Source of the DNA: Allobosea caraganae
Lineage (GTDB): Bacteria > Pseudomonadota > Alphaproteobacteria > Rhizobiales > Beijerinckiaceae
NCBI RefSeq assembly: GCF_003351345.1
Contig: NZ_QQTO01000033.1
Span: 124,001 to 188,000, forward strand
DNA: 64,000 bases
Direction: 5' to 3'
Shown here: positions 8,156 to 16,899 of the stretch, piece after piece
How the letters are laid out: each line of letters starts with the position of its first letter
Numbering within the stretch: the stretch's first letter is position 1
Position numbers and translations under genes: made by a program
The notes under the pieces: generated by a model
What the model was told of the DNA's origin: nothing
The model's database searches: none
Seen by the model: the letters and a program-made list of their open reading frames with translations, nothing else

Positions 8156-10627
8156 ATGCTTCGTACCGACCAGAAGCTCCGGGCTGGCATCGAGGCGGGG
8201 ATTGGGATGGCGCAACCGGCAGGTTGGCTCTGGGGTCTGGTTCCTCTCGCCCTGCTTTGGGGGGCCGGCAACCTCGTCCTGGGTGACGCAGTCCAGCGCG
8301 ATGTCGCCCGCCGCGCCGTCGCAATCGCGACGGAGGCTGCAGGCCAGGCACCGGGCGCCCGGGCCGTCACCGCGCAGGTCACCGGCCGCGACGTCTCGAT
8401 CAGCGGCGAGGCCCTGTCATCCGATGGCGCCTCCAAGGCGATGGCGCAGTTGCGGGCCGAGTTCGGCGTTCGCCGCGCGCTCGGCGGCTTGTCGCAGGCC
8501 GTGGCCAAGACGCCCTATGGCTGGGCGGCTACGCGGGACGGCACGTCCGCCGTCCTGAGCGGCTTCGTACCGGACGAGGCGACGGCCAGGGCCAATGTCG
8601 CGGCGGCGCGAACCGCATTGCCCGGCCTCCGGATCGATGACCGCCAGGAATTGGCCTTCGGCGCGCCGGCGGGCTTTGCGGCGATGACGCAGGCGCTTCT
8701 GGATAAATTGTCCAGCCTCTCGATCGGCAAGGTCGCCCTGGACGACACCCGCTTCTGCATCGAGGGCAAGGCCGGTACGCCGGAGAGTTTCCTGGCATTG
8801 AAGGCGGCGGCAGGGCAGGGCGATTTCAAGCTGGTCGAGTGCAATCTCGAACCGCCATTGCTGAGCCCGTATCGCTGGAGCGCCGAGAAATCTGCCGATG
8901 GGTCGATCGCGGTTGCCGGCTTCTATCCATCGGACGAAACCAGGCGACAGATTGCGGCGGCCTTGCGTCGGAGCTTTCCCGAACCTGCGCGGATCGATGA
9001 CCGGACCAAGCCGGCGCTCGGGGTTCCCAGCGCCTTCATGGCGAAGGTCACGCGCGCCGTTGCGGATCTGGCCCGGCTGCGCAGCGGCAAGGCCGAACTC
9101 AACGCTGATGCCTATGCGCTGACCGGTGCCGGCCCGTTGGAGTTCGATTCCTGCCAGGCCCTGCGCCTCCTGATCGCCCAGACGGACGGGCCCGACTCGG
9201 TCGCGCAGGCTGCGATCGAATGCCCACCGCCGCCGCCACCCATGCCGGCCCTGCCGGATATTCCGCCGCTCTCGCTCTCCATCGACCCTCCGCCAGCGCC
9301 GGTTGCCGATGGAGCCGCACCAGTGCCGGCCGGAAGCCCGGCGGCGATTGCAACGAAGGAGACGTCGGCACCGACTGCGCCTTCCGGCCAGCCGCTTCCC
9401 TCTACACAGAGTGCGCCGGCGGGGCAGCAAGCGGCGAGCGCTTCGGCTGGTCGTGACGCCGCTTCACCGCCTGTCGCGCCACCGGCGCCACCGCCACCCT
9501 CCGTCGCTTTGCGCTGGCAGGCGCAAAAGGATGATGGGGGCATCGTTCTGAGCGGGCTGGTGCGCGACGAGGCGGCGAGGTCGGCGCTGCTGGAGGCTGC
9601 GCGCAAGGCGGCCACCTCCGCCGCAGTCGAAGACCGCCTGACGCTCGAGCCGAACCTGCGCGACACGCCGGAATACGGTGCGGCGACCGACTTCCTGCTG
9701 GAGGTCCTCGGCAAGCTCAGCCGCGGTTCGGTCGCGGTCGACGGCGTGACGGCAGCGCTTGCCGGCTCGGTCGCGGATGAGGATTCATGGCGCGGGCTTG
9801 AGGTATTGCTCGGGCGGCGGCCACTGCCCGGCAATCTCTCCGGCAATCTCTCTCTCGGTTCGGTCGGCATCCGGCCCTATGGGCTGACGATCGCGGCCGA
9901 CAAGTCGGGCGCCAGCCTGTCGGGCTATTGGCCTGACGCTCAGGCGCGCGCTGCCGTGCTCGCGCTGCTGGAGGCCTCCCCCCTGCGCGGCAAGGTTTCG
10001 GATGAGGCCCGCATCGTTCCGGGAGCACCGGCCGGTTTCGGCGCGGCGGCGCAGGCGGCGATGACCGACCTGCTGCGGCTCGATCTCGGCACGATCCGCT
10101 TGAGCGAGGCCGGCGTGGAGATCCAGGGCCTGACCTGCCGCGACCTGATCAAGTCGGAGATCGAAACCAGCGTCGCTTCCGGCCTGCCGGCTGGCATCAG
10201 CGGGCGCGCCGATATCGGCCTGCGCCAGACCGGCTGCGTCATCGACCCGCCCAATACCTGCCAGAACGATCTCGACGCGCTGACCAAGCGCTACTCCGTG
10301 CTCTTTGGCCAGGGTACGGCGGTGGTCGTGCTCGATCCGATCACCGAGCGTGCCGTTGCCGAGGCGTCGGGCATCCTGAAGCAATGCCCGGCGGCGCGCG
10401 TCACGGTCGAGGGCCATGCCAATCGCGACGGCGAGAGGTACGGCTTCGATAATCTCGACCTCTCCAATCGCCGCGCCCAGCGCGTCCGCGATGAATTGGT
10501 CAAGCGCGGCATCGAGGCGGCGCAACTCGTGGTGAAGGGCTATGGCGCGCAGCGTCCGCTCGTCGGCCATGATGAGCCGGAGGCCAAGGTGAAGAACCGG
10601 CGCGTCCAGTTCACGGTCGAGAAGTAG
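8156..10627 (+). CDS. Multi-module BON-like/OmpA-domain envelope protein
   Basis: This 823-residue protein has one membrane anchor at residues 22-42. A first BON-like segment spans about 66-118. Four similar modules of about 115-120 residues start near 122, 239, 452 and 574; each contains an SGxxxDEAxR-type turn, a DDR or EDR box and a hydrophobic helix. A Pro/Ala-rich linker (357-449) separates modules two and three. The C-terminal OmpA domain (about 700-823) carries the peptidoglycan-binding signature, including VEGHANRDG and NRRVQF. It is probably anchored in the inner membrane and reaches peptidoglycan. GGAG lies 12 bases before the chosen ATG; the ATG at codon 18 is an alternative. The next gene follows after 9 bases. 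Confidence 0.8.
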   Translation: MLRTDQKLRAGIEAGIGMAQPAGWLWGLVPLALLWGAGNLVLGDAVQRDVARRAVAIATEAAGQAPGARAVTAQVTGRDVSISGEALSSDGASKAMAQLRAEFGVRRALGGLSQAVAKTPYGWAATRDGTSAVLSGFVPDEATARANVAAARTALPGLRIDDRQELAFGAPAGFAAMTQALLDKLSSLSIGKVALDDTRFCIEGKAGTPESFLALKAAAGQGDFKLVECNLEPPLLSPYRWSAEKSADGSIAVAGFYPSDETRRQIAAALRRSFPEPARIDDRTKPALGVPSAFMAKVTRAVADLARLRSGKAELNADAYALTGAGPLEFDSCQALRLLIAQTDGPDSVAQAAIECPPPPPPMPALPDIPPLSLSIDPPPAPVADGAAPVPAGSPAAIATKETSAPTAPSGQPLPSTQSAPAGQQAASASAGRDAASPPVAPPAPPPPSVALRWQAQKDDGGIVLSGLVRDEAARSALLEAARKAATSAAVEDRLTLEPNLRDTPEYGAATDFLLEVLGKLSRGSVAVDGVTAALAGSVADEDSWRGLEVLLGRRPLPGNLSGNLSLGSVGIRPYGLTIAADKSGASLSGYWPDAQARAAVLALLEASPLRGKVSDEARIVPGAPAGFGAAAQAAMTDLLRLDLGTIRLSEAGVEIQGLTCRDLIKSEIETSVASGLPAGISGRADIGLRQTGCVIDPPNTCQNDLDALTKRYSVLFGQGTAVVVLDPITERAVAEASGILKQCPAARVTVEGHANRDGERYGFDNLDLSNRRAQRVRDELVKRGIEAAQLVVKGYGAQRPLVGHDEPEAKVKNRRVQFTVEK

Positions 10628-10636
10628 GGGGCCGGA

Positions 10637-11128
10637 ATGCTCTATCTGGCCACGCAATATGCCTGGTTCCTGCTCGCGGCCTTCGCCATGGGCGGCGTCA
10701 TGGGCTGGATCAGCTGCACCGGGCGCCTGCGCTTCTCCGGGCCGCTGCCCTATCTCGCCGGCGCCTGGCTGGTGGTCGCTGCGCTGACCGGGCTCCAGGG
10801 CGTGAATGGCGCGGCCGCGCTCTGGATCGAGACGGGATTGCTCTATCTCGCGGCCTATCTCGTTGGCTGCGGCCTGGCCTGCCTCATTCGCGGCACGCTC
10901 ATGTCCGCGATGCCGGAACCGGTCGCAGCTGGGAGCGCGACGGCAAAGCAGCTTGACGGGGTCGTCCCACCGATCGAGATCACCGCGCGCGATGTCGCCG
11001 AGGCCAGCGCGGAGGTCTCCAAGCCTGGCGATGCCAAAAAGACGCTCGACGGCGCCAAAGCTGCGGCGGAAACCGCGAAGCCGGCCCGGCGGAAGCGCCC
11101 CAAACCGGAAGATCCGGACAAGGCCTAG
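10637..11128 (+). CDS. Small membrane protein of unknown function, partner of the OmpA/BON gene
   Basis: The 163-residue product was not recognised. Residues about 1-105 contain three hydrophobic segments (near 5-26, 36-55 and 60-83), and the remaining 60 residues form an Ala/Lys/Pro-rich, probably cytoplasmic, tail ending RRKRPKPEDPDKA. It starts 9 bases after the preceding OmpA-domain gene and has a GGGGG-type ribosome binding site, so the two are almost certainly co-transcribed and may act together in the envelope. Its stop codon TAG joins the start of an intergenic palindrome (11130-11175). Confidence 0.6.
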   Translation: MLYLATQYAWFLLAAFAMGGVMGWISCTGRLRFSGPLPYLAGAWLVVAALTGLQGVNGAAALWIETGLLYLAAYLVGCGLACLIRGTLMSAMPEPVAAGSATAKQLDGVVPPIEITARDVAEASAEVSKPGDAKKTLDGAKAAAETAKPARRKRPKPEDPDKA

Positions 11129-11129
11129 A

Positions 11130-11175
11130 GCATCGGACCGAAAAGTGGAATCCGGTTTTCGGAAAAGTCCGATGC
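11130..11175. repeat. Family A intergenic palindrome, copy 1
   Basis: The arms GCATCGGAC (11130-11138) and GTCCGATGC (11167-11175) enclose a centre with CGAAAAGTGG and CGGTTTTCGG. The same layout (GAGCAT, CGAAAA, CCACTTTT-like core, ATGCTC) recurs at 12996 and 38313. It lies between two convergent genes, and TAG of the upstream gene runs directly into it. Confidence 0.75.
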
Positions 11176-11187
11176 AATAACAAAAGC

Positions 11188-11230
11188 CTAGAGCGCCACT
11201 TTGCGTCCGATAGGACGCACGGCGATCTAG
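11188..11230. repeat. Nested hairpin between convergent genes
   Basis: The outer arms CTAGAGCGCC and GGCGATCTAG pair at 9 of 10 positions. Inside them TGCGTCC-GATA-GGACGCA (11202-11219) is a perfect hairpin. There is no U-tract, so it is not a classical terminator, although it could still slow or end transcription from both sides. Confidence 0.55.
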
Positions 11231-11240
11231 GCGCGGCCGC

Positions 11241-12134
11241 TCAGGCCGCCCGCTTCTCCGCGCGGCCGATCAGCTTGCCAATGCGCCGGACCATGTCCTT
11301 CGTTCCCAGTAGCGGCGCGTGGCCCTGGCCGGGCGCGACGAAGGTCTCGCAGTCCGGATGGCGCTCGGCCATCTCCAGCAGGGTCTTCTGTGCGAGCAGG
11401 TCGGAATTGGCGCCGCGGATCGCCAGCAGCGGCACGGCGTTGAGCCCGTCGAAATAGGTCCAGAGCACCGGCAGCGGCGCTTCGAGATCGAGCTCTTCCA
11501 GCACCTTCATCAGGTTCGGGTCGTAATCGGGCACGAGCTTGCCGTTGCGCTCGGTCCAGGTCCGACGCGCCATCATCTCCCATTCGGCATCGCCGAAGAG
11601 CGGGAACTGCTGGTCGGAGAGGCGCTTCAGGATCTCGGCGCCTTCGGTGAAGCTGCGCGGTACCGGCAGCTTGCCGACATAGCCCCTGATCCGCAGCAGG
11701 CCGCGCGCATCGATCACCGGCCCGACATCGTTCAGTACCGCGCCCTTGATCAGGGTCGGGCGGGCGGCCGCCAGCGCCATGGTCAAAAGGCCGCCGCGCG
11801 AGGTGCCGATGAAGATCGCCTGCTCGATCCCGGCCGCGGTCAGCAATTGCATCACGTCGTCGAGTTCGACGCGGATGTCGTAGTTGGCCCAGGTCTTGTC
11901 GTAGCCCGAGCGGCCACGCCCGCGATAATCGAGCGCGAGCACGCGCCGCGACCTGGCCTCATCCTGCGCCAACGCGAGTGCCAGTTCATGGAAATCGGCG
12001 GCGGTGCGCGCGAAGCCGGGCAGGCAGATCACGGGGAGGGCGGTTGCGGCCAGAGGACCATAGTCGCGGGCGTGCAGCTTCAGGCCATCGCGGGCTGTGA
12101 TGAAGAGTGATCGAAAGCCAGTATCAGCGCTCAT
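11241..12134 (-). CDS. Alpha/beta-fold hydrolase
   Basis: This 297-residue protein has the full alpha/beta hydrolase pattern: the strand-turn VICLPGFARTAADF with the HG-like oxyanion region, the nucleophile elbow GTSRGG near residue 110, an acid in the segment LAIRGANSDLL, and the catalytic histidine in GQGHAPLL. Size and layout fit the esterase, epoxide hydrolase or haloperoxidase group; the substrate cannot be told from sequence. It is transcribed away from the neighbouring methyltransferase gene (start at 12266), leaving 131 bases for two divergent promoters. Confidence 0.85.
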   Translation of the reverse strand: MSADTGFRSLFITARDGLKLHARDYGPLAATALPVICLPGFARTAADFHELALALAQDEARSRRVLALDYRGRGRSGYDKTWANYDIRVELDDVMQLLTAAGIEQAIFIGTSRGGLLTMALAAARPTLIKGAVLNDVGPVIDARGLLRIRGYVGKLPVPRSFTEGAEILKRLSDQQFPLFGDAEWEMMARRTWTERNGKLVPDYDPNLMKVLEELDLEAPLPVLWTYFDGLNAVPLLAIRGANSDLLAQKTLLEMAERHPDCETFVAPGQGHAPLLGTKDMVRRIGKLIGRAEKRAA

Positions 12135-12265
12135 GCTGTCCTCGCGCGTGAGATATTCCCCGAAGTAGCTTGCGGCTTACCTGCGAACCCGGCCAAGCTC
12201 AACTCAAGCCGGCTTAATGGAGCGACCGCGCTGATCCCGTTCTCCGGCCGCCACGTCAAGGGATA

Positions 12266-12997
12266 ATGGTCTTGGCTACTGCATCCGCTGATGCGGCGCG
12301 GAAATTCGATCCGGGCCGGGCTGCCGAATACGAAACCCAGAGTCGCATCGCTCTGGCGGGCTATGATGCCTGCCACGAGCTCTCCGCCTGCATGCTTGCC
12401 GCAGCACTCGGCCAAGGCGCGCCTGCGCATATCCTCGTAGTCGGCGCGGGCGGTGGTGGGCAAGAGATCGTCACGACCGGTGCGCTGGAGCCGGCTTGGC
12501 GCTTCACTGCGCTCGATCCATCCGAGCCGATGCTGGACCTTGCGGTTGCCAAGCTGCGGCAGCATGGGTTGCTCGACCGCACGGAAATCCATCTTGGCTA
12601 TATCGACGATCTGCCGGTCGAAGCACGTTTCGACGCCGCGACCCTGATCGGCGTGCTGCATCACATTCCCGGTGACCAGCCCAAGCGTGAGCTGCTGCGC
12701 GCACTCGCCGCGCGGCTGAAGCCGGGCGCGCCGCTGGTCCTGGCCGGGAATCGCTATGCCTATGCCAGCCGGCCCCTGCTGCTCGCGGCCTGGGCCGAAC
12801 GCTGGCGCATGCACGGCGCAGGCGTCGACGAGGTTCAAGCCAAGCTCGGCAAGATCCTGCAAGGCGCCGACCCGCCGCATTCGGAAGCTGCGGTCGCGAC
12901 TTTGCTGAAGGAGGCCGGCTTCGAGCCGCCGACATGGTTCTTCGCGAGCCTGTTCTGGGGCGCCTGCATCGCGCGCCGGCTCTCATCAAAGAGTTAG
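12266..12997 (+). CDS. Class I SAM-dependent methyltransferase
   Basis: The 243-residue product shows the Rossmann-fold methyltransferase motifs: motif I ILVVGAGGGGQE (about residues 56-67), the acidic ALDPSEPML loop that binds the SAM ribose, and a later GVLHHIPG segment. The substrate is unknown. An AAGGGA ribosome binding site precedes the ATG. The last codons and the TAG stop lie in sequence shared with the family A palindrome (compare 38300-38320), so the C-terminal LSSKS appears to come from the repeat. Confidence 0.83.
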   Translation: MVLATASADAARKFDPGRAAEYETQSRIALAGYDACHELSACMLAAALGQGAPAHILVVGAGGGGQEIVTTGALEPAWRFTALDPSEPMLDLAVAKLRQHGLLDRTEIHLGYIDDLPVEARFDAATLIGVLHHIPGDQPKRELLRALAARLKPGAPLVLAGNRYAYASRPLLLAAWAERWRMHGAGVDEVQAKLGKILQGADPPHSEAAVATLLKEAGFEPPTWFFASLFWGACIARRLSSKS

Positions 12998-13046
12998 AGC
13001 ATGATGTCGTCCGAAAACCGGTGCCCACTTTTTGGCATCATGCTCT
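12996..13046. repeat. Family A intergenic palindrome, copy 2
   Basis: The arms AGAGCATGATG (12996-13006) and CATCATGCTCT (13036-13046) are perfect 11-bp inverted repeats around a CGAAAACCGG / CCCACTTTTT core. It fills the whole gap between two convergent genes. The TAG stop of the methyltransferase (12995-12997) and the TAG stop of the transglycosylase on the other strand (13045-13047) both overlap its ends. Confidence 0.9.
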
Positions 13047-15138
13047 AGTCGCCGGAGCGCCCGCCACCGCGCTTCAGATCATAGTCGATCAGATAGGCGC
13101 TGCGCTGGTCGAGCCTTTGGCGGTAGACCTGCAGGTTCTCCATGACGCGCTGGACGTAGTTGCGCGTCTCGTAGAACGGGATGCGCTCGACCCAATCGAC
13201 GGCGTCGACCTCCGGCTTGCGTGGATCGCCATAGGCGTCGATCCATTTCTTCACGTTGCCGGAGCCGGCATTATAGGCGGCGAAGGTCAGGATGTAGGAG
13301 CCGTGCCAGTCCTTCAGCAGGTCGTTGAGATGCGCCGCGCCCATCTGCGCCGAATAGAGCGCGTCCTGGCCCAGCCGCGGCCAGTCGAAGGGCAGGTTGG
13401 CGCGGCGCGCCGTCTCGCGCGCGGTTGCCGGCATCATCTGCATCAGCCCGCGCGCTCCGGCTTGCGACATTGCGGTCGGGTCGAAGGCGCTCTCCTGCCG
13501 TGCGATGGCATGGACGATGGCCCGCTCCATCGGATCGCCCAGCACCGGGAAATCCGGCACGCCGAAAGTCGGGAAGGCGGCGGTGTCGAGCGGGAAGCCG
13601 CGTTGCAAAGCGGTCTTGCCGACGGCGAGCAGGGCTTTGACGTCGCCCTCGCGCCGGGCGATCGCGGCGACCGCCTCCAGCGCCGGCGTGGTGTGCAGGC
13701 GCTGCGCCAGGTCGATCAGCATGACCCCGGCAAGATCGCGCGCGCCGATCTGGTAGAGCAGGCGCACGCCGCGATGTGCCGGCAGATGCGTCAGGATGGC
13801 CGCGCTGGCGCGGCGCAGGGGCAGATCGGAGAGGCCGAGCCGCGCGCGGGCGAGCTGGCCGTAATAGGCGATCGGATGGGCGGCGGCCTCCTCGTAATGG
13901 GCTGTGGCGCCTTCGGTATTGCCCATCGCCTCGGCCGCGCGGCCCTGCCAGTAGGCGGCGCGCGAGACCGAGATCGGCGTCTCCGCCAGCTTGGCGGCCT
14001 CGGTGAAATGCGCCAGCGCCAGCCCCGGCTGGTTGCGGAAGCGCAGCGCGATGAAGCCGGCATGCCATTCGGCATCGATGCGCTCGGCATTGTCCTCGGC
14101 GCCATGCCCGGCCACGACCTCATAGGCCTTGGCGGCATTGCCCTCGTCGAGCAGCTTGCGGGCGGTGAGGCGGCGCTCGACCCACCATTCGTCGCCATCG
14201 CCGAGCAGGGCCGGGTCGCGTGGCGCCTTGGCGAGGAACTGGGCGGCTTCAGTTGGCTTGTTGGCGCGCCTCGCCTGCTGCGCCTGCAGGAACAGGAACG
14301 ACAGGTCGCCGCGCAGCGAGGCCGGAATGGCGTCGATCTGCTTGGCCGGGAGCGGGCTCTTCGCCTTCGCGCTGGCGAGCCTCGCTTGCGCCAGCTTGAC
14401 GTAGTCGGCCGAGACGCGCGCCGCGTTGCGCAAGGCGGCCTCGGCCTTGCCGTTGAAGAGGTAGCGCTCGGTGCGCAGGCGGTGGTCGGCCTGGGTCAGC
14501 ACGCCGTCGAATTCCGCCAGCACCAGCTTTTCGAGCGGCTGGCCGAGATGGTCCTTGCGCCAGGTCTCGCGGATCAGCACCGCCGCCTCGTCGGCCTTGC
14601 CCTCCGCCTTGAGTGCGCGCGCCAGCGCCACCCGCCCGACCGGGCTGACCGGGCGCTGCGCATGGAAGAAGGCGCGGATCACCGCATTGCTCTTCTTCTC
14701 TGAAATCAGCGCCTCTTCGGCGCGGCGCCGAAACAGGGTGGTGGCCGGATAGTTCGGATAGCTGCTCAGAAAGGCGTTGATCCGCGCGAAATCGACCGCG
14801 CCGCCGCCGAAGCGGATCGCCACCCATTCGAGCAGGGCGCGCGCGGTGCGGTCGTCGATCATCTCGGCCAGCTTGTCGCCATCGTCGAGCGCGCCGCGCC
14901 GATAGGCCTCTACCGCCGATTTCAGCACGGTGAGATCGGGCGTCGCTGCGTCGTCGCGCAACTGGTCGCTGGGATAGGGCGGCAATGCTCCGGTGGTCTG
15001 GACATCGGCCAGGGCGGCGAGGCGCTGCTCCTGCAGCGGGTGCTCGCTGTCGTCGCCGGCGAGCGCGGTCGCGGCGAAGGCGAGCAGCGCCGGCAAGACA
15101 ATGGTAGTCAGTCGTCTGGAGGCAGGCGACCTGAACAT
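13045..15138 (-). CDS. slt: Soluble lytic murein transglycosylase (Slt family)
   Basis: With the start at the ATG ending at 15138 (MFRSPASRR), the protein has 697 residues and a Sec signal peptide ending near ALAGDD. The open frame extends upstream, but that part has no signal-like or conserved sequence. The middle is alpha-helical and superhelical like the U-domain of Slt70. The C-terminal SLT domain contains the catalytic glutamate in AIARQESAFD, followed by GARGLMQMMPATA and AYNAGSGNV. It cleaves peptidoglycan glycan strands in the periplasm, forming 1,6-anhydro ends. It is divergent from dapA across a 167-base intergenic region. Confidence 0.93.
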   Translation of the reverse strand: MFRSPASRRLTTIVLPALLAFAATALAGDDSEHPLQEQRLAALADVQTTGALPPYPSDQLRDDAATPDLTVLKSAVEAYRRGALDDGDKLAEMIDDRTARALLEWVAIRFGGGAVDFARINAFLSSYPNYPATTLFRRRAEEALISEKKSNAVIRAFFHAQRPVSPVGRVALARALKAEGKADEAAVLIRETWRKDHLGQPLEKLVLAEFDGVLTQADHRLRTERYLFNGKAEAALRNAARVSADYVKLAQARLASAKAKSPLPAKQIDAIPASLRGDLSFLFLQAQQARRANKPTEAAQFLAKAPRDPALLGDGDEWWVERRLTARKLLDEGNAAKAYEVVAGHGAEDNAERIDAEWHAGFIALRFRNQPGLALAHFTEAAKLAETPISVSRAAYWQGRAAEAMGNTEGATAHYEEAAAHPIAYYGQLARARLGLSDLPLRRASAAILTHLPAHRGVRLLYQIGARDLAGVMLIDLAQRLHTTPALEAVAAIARREGDVKALLAVGKTALQRGFPLDTAAFPTFGVPDFPVLGDPMERAIVHAIARQESAFDPTAMSQAGARGLMQMMPATARETARRANLPFDWPRLGQDALYSAQMGAAHLNDLLKDWHGSYILTFAAYNAGSGNVKKWIDAYGDPRKPEVDAVDWVERIPFYETRNYVQRVMENLQVYRQRLDQRSAYLIDYDLKRGGGRSGD

Positions 15139-15305
15139 GAAAGGGTCCTGGAACGACGCTTGAGTCGTGATGGTCGGGGAAGGCGGTTGATGAAGCCTTA
15201 ACTCTACGGCCACGGATTTTGATGGGTTGCCGGCTTTGCGCGTGCCGGCCAACGGTTTATGTCTCTTGCCCACTCATTGTGGGTTTTCTGTGGGACGCCT
15301 CGATC

Positions 15306-16199
15306 ATGACCAAGCATGCGCCGTACACCGGCTCTCTGACCGCGCTGGTGACGCCCTTCAAGGGCGGCAAGGTCGACGAGGCCGGCCTGCGCGCGCTGGT
15401 CGAGTGGCAGATCGAGAATGGCAGTCACGGATTGGTGCCGGTCGGCACCACCGGCGAGAGCCCGACGCTTAGCCATGACGAGCACGGCAAGGTCACGGAG
15501 ATCGTCCTCGATCAGGCCAGGGGCCGGGTTCCCGTCATCGCAGGCGCCGGGTCGAATAACACTGCGGAGGCGATATCGCTCGCCCGGCATGCCGAGAAGG
15601 CCGGCGCGAATGCGCTGCTGGTGGTGACGCCTTACTATAACAAGCCGACGCAGGAAGGCCTCTACCAGCACTTCAAGGCGGTGAACGACGCGGTCGGCAT
15701 ACCCATCATCATCTACAACATCCCGCCGCGATCGGTGATCGACATGTCGGTCGAGACCATGGCGCGGCTTTATGAACTCAAGAACATCGCAGGCGTGAAG
15801 GATGCCACCGCCAACCTCGCCCGCGTCTCGTTGCAGCGCCACGCCATGGGGCCGGACTTCATCCAGCTCTCCGGCGAGGACATGACGGCGCTGGCCTATA
15901 TGGCGGCGGGAGGCCATGGCTGCATTTCCGTTGTCGCTAATGTCGCGCCGAAGCTGTGCTCGGACCTGATGGTCGCAGCGCTGAAGCGCGAATACGCAAC
16001 GGCGCTCAAGATCCAGGATCGCCTGATCCCGCTGCATGACGCCGTCTTCAAGGAGCCGGGCCTGGCCGGCGCCAAGCATGGGCTCAGCCTGCTCGGCCGC
16101 GTCGAGGACGAGGTCCGCCTGCCTCTGGTGCCGGTGACGGCTGCCACAGGCAAGGTAATCCGCGAGGCCATGGTTCACGCCGGCCTGTTGAATGCCTAG
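15306..16199 (+). CDS. dapA: 4-hydroxy-tetrahydrodipicolinate synthase
   Basis: With the start at MTKHAPYTGS the protein has 297 residues, normal for DapA; the upstream extension of the open frame is not conserved-looking. Key residues are visible: GTTGESPTL (residues 48-56) for pyruvate carboxylate binding, the catalytic Tyr137 in IIYNIPPRS and the Schiff-base Lys165 in AGVKDAT. The enzyme condenses pyruvate and aspartate semialdehyde in the first committed step toward lysine and meso-diaminopimelate. A gene for a peptidoglycan-cleaving enzyme lies divergently upstream, and the paiB-like gene follows after 52 bases. Confidence 0.96.
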   Translation: MTKHAPYTGSLTALVTPFKGGKVDEAGLRALVEWQIENGSHGLVPVGTTGESPTLSHDEHGKVTEIVLDQARGRVPVIAGAGSNNTAEAISLARHAEKAGANALLVVTPYYNKPTQEGLYQHFKAVNDAVGIPIIIYNIPPRSVIDMSVETMARLYELKNIAGVKDATANLARVSLQRHAMGPDFIQLSGEDMTALAYMAAGGHGCISVVANVAPKLCSDLMVAALKREYATALKIQDRLIPLHDAVFKEPGLAGAKHGLSLLGRVEDEVRLPLVPVTAATGKVIREAMVHAGLLNA

Positions 16200-16251
16200 A
16201 TAGAGGCGCTGCGTTCGTCCGGTTGCCCCGGCTGAACGCCGGGAGAGCGAG

Positions 16252-16899
16252 ATGTACGAGCCAAGCCATTTCAAGGTCGAAGACCGCGATGCCCTCCACG
16301 AGGTCATCCGCGCCAATCCGCTCGCCACGCTGGTGACCGCGGGCGAGGGCGGGCTGCTGGCCAACCCCGTGCCCTTCGTGCTGCATCCGGAGCTCGGCGA
16401 GCAGGGCATCCTGCGCGCGCATCTGGCGCGGCCGAACCCGCAATGGCGCGCCATTGCGGCCGGGGCCGAGACGCTGGTCGTCTTCACCGGCGTCGAGCGC
16501 TACATCACGCCGGCCTGGTATGCCGCCAAGCGCGAGCACGGCAAGGTCGTGCCGACCTGGAACTACGTCACCGTGCAGGTGCGCGGCCCGGCCCGCGCCA
16601 TCGAGGATAGCGAGTGGCTGATGGCCCAGCTCGAATCGCTGACGCGCCAGCAGGAGGCGCCGCGCGCCGAGCCCTGGTCGGTCTCGGATGCGCCGGCTCC
16701 CTTCATTGCGGCGCAGACGCGCGGCATTGTCGGCATCGAGATCGAGATCGCCGCGATCGTCGGCAAGTTCAAGCTGAGCCAGAACCGGCAGGAGGCCGAC
16801 AAGCTCGGCGTTCTCAATGGCTTGAGCGCCGACCCTGAATCGGAATCGCAGGCGATGGCCGGTCTCGTGAAGGCCTATGGCTTCGGGCGATCGGCATGA
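16252..16899 (+). CDS. FMN-binding negative transcriptional regulator, PaiB family
   Basis: This 215-residue protein has the PaiB layout: N-terminal MYEPSHF, the split-barrel flavin-binding region with LATLVTAGEGGLLANPVPF, then HLARPNPQW, and VPTWNYVTVQVRG in the middle. Members bind FMN; Bacillus PaiB represses protease and sporulation genes, while the role in proteobacteria is not established. A GGGAGAGCGAG stretch before the ATG acts as ribosome binding site. Its stop overlaps the smpB start (ATGA), so it is translationally coupled to smpB. Confidence 0.9.
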   Translation: MYEPSHFKVEDRDALHEVIRANPLATLVTAGEGGLLANPVPFVLHPELGEQGILRAHLARPNPQWRAIAAGAETLVVFTGVERYITPAWYAAKREHGKVVPTWNYVTVQVRGPARAIEDSEWLMAQLESLTRQQEAPRAEPWSVSDAPAPFIAAQTRGIVGIEIEIAAIVGKFKLSQNRQEADKLGVLNGLSADPESESQAMAGLVKAYGFGRSA

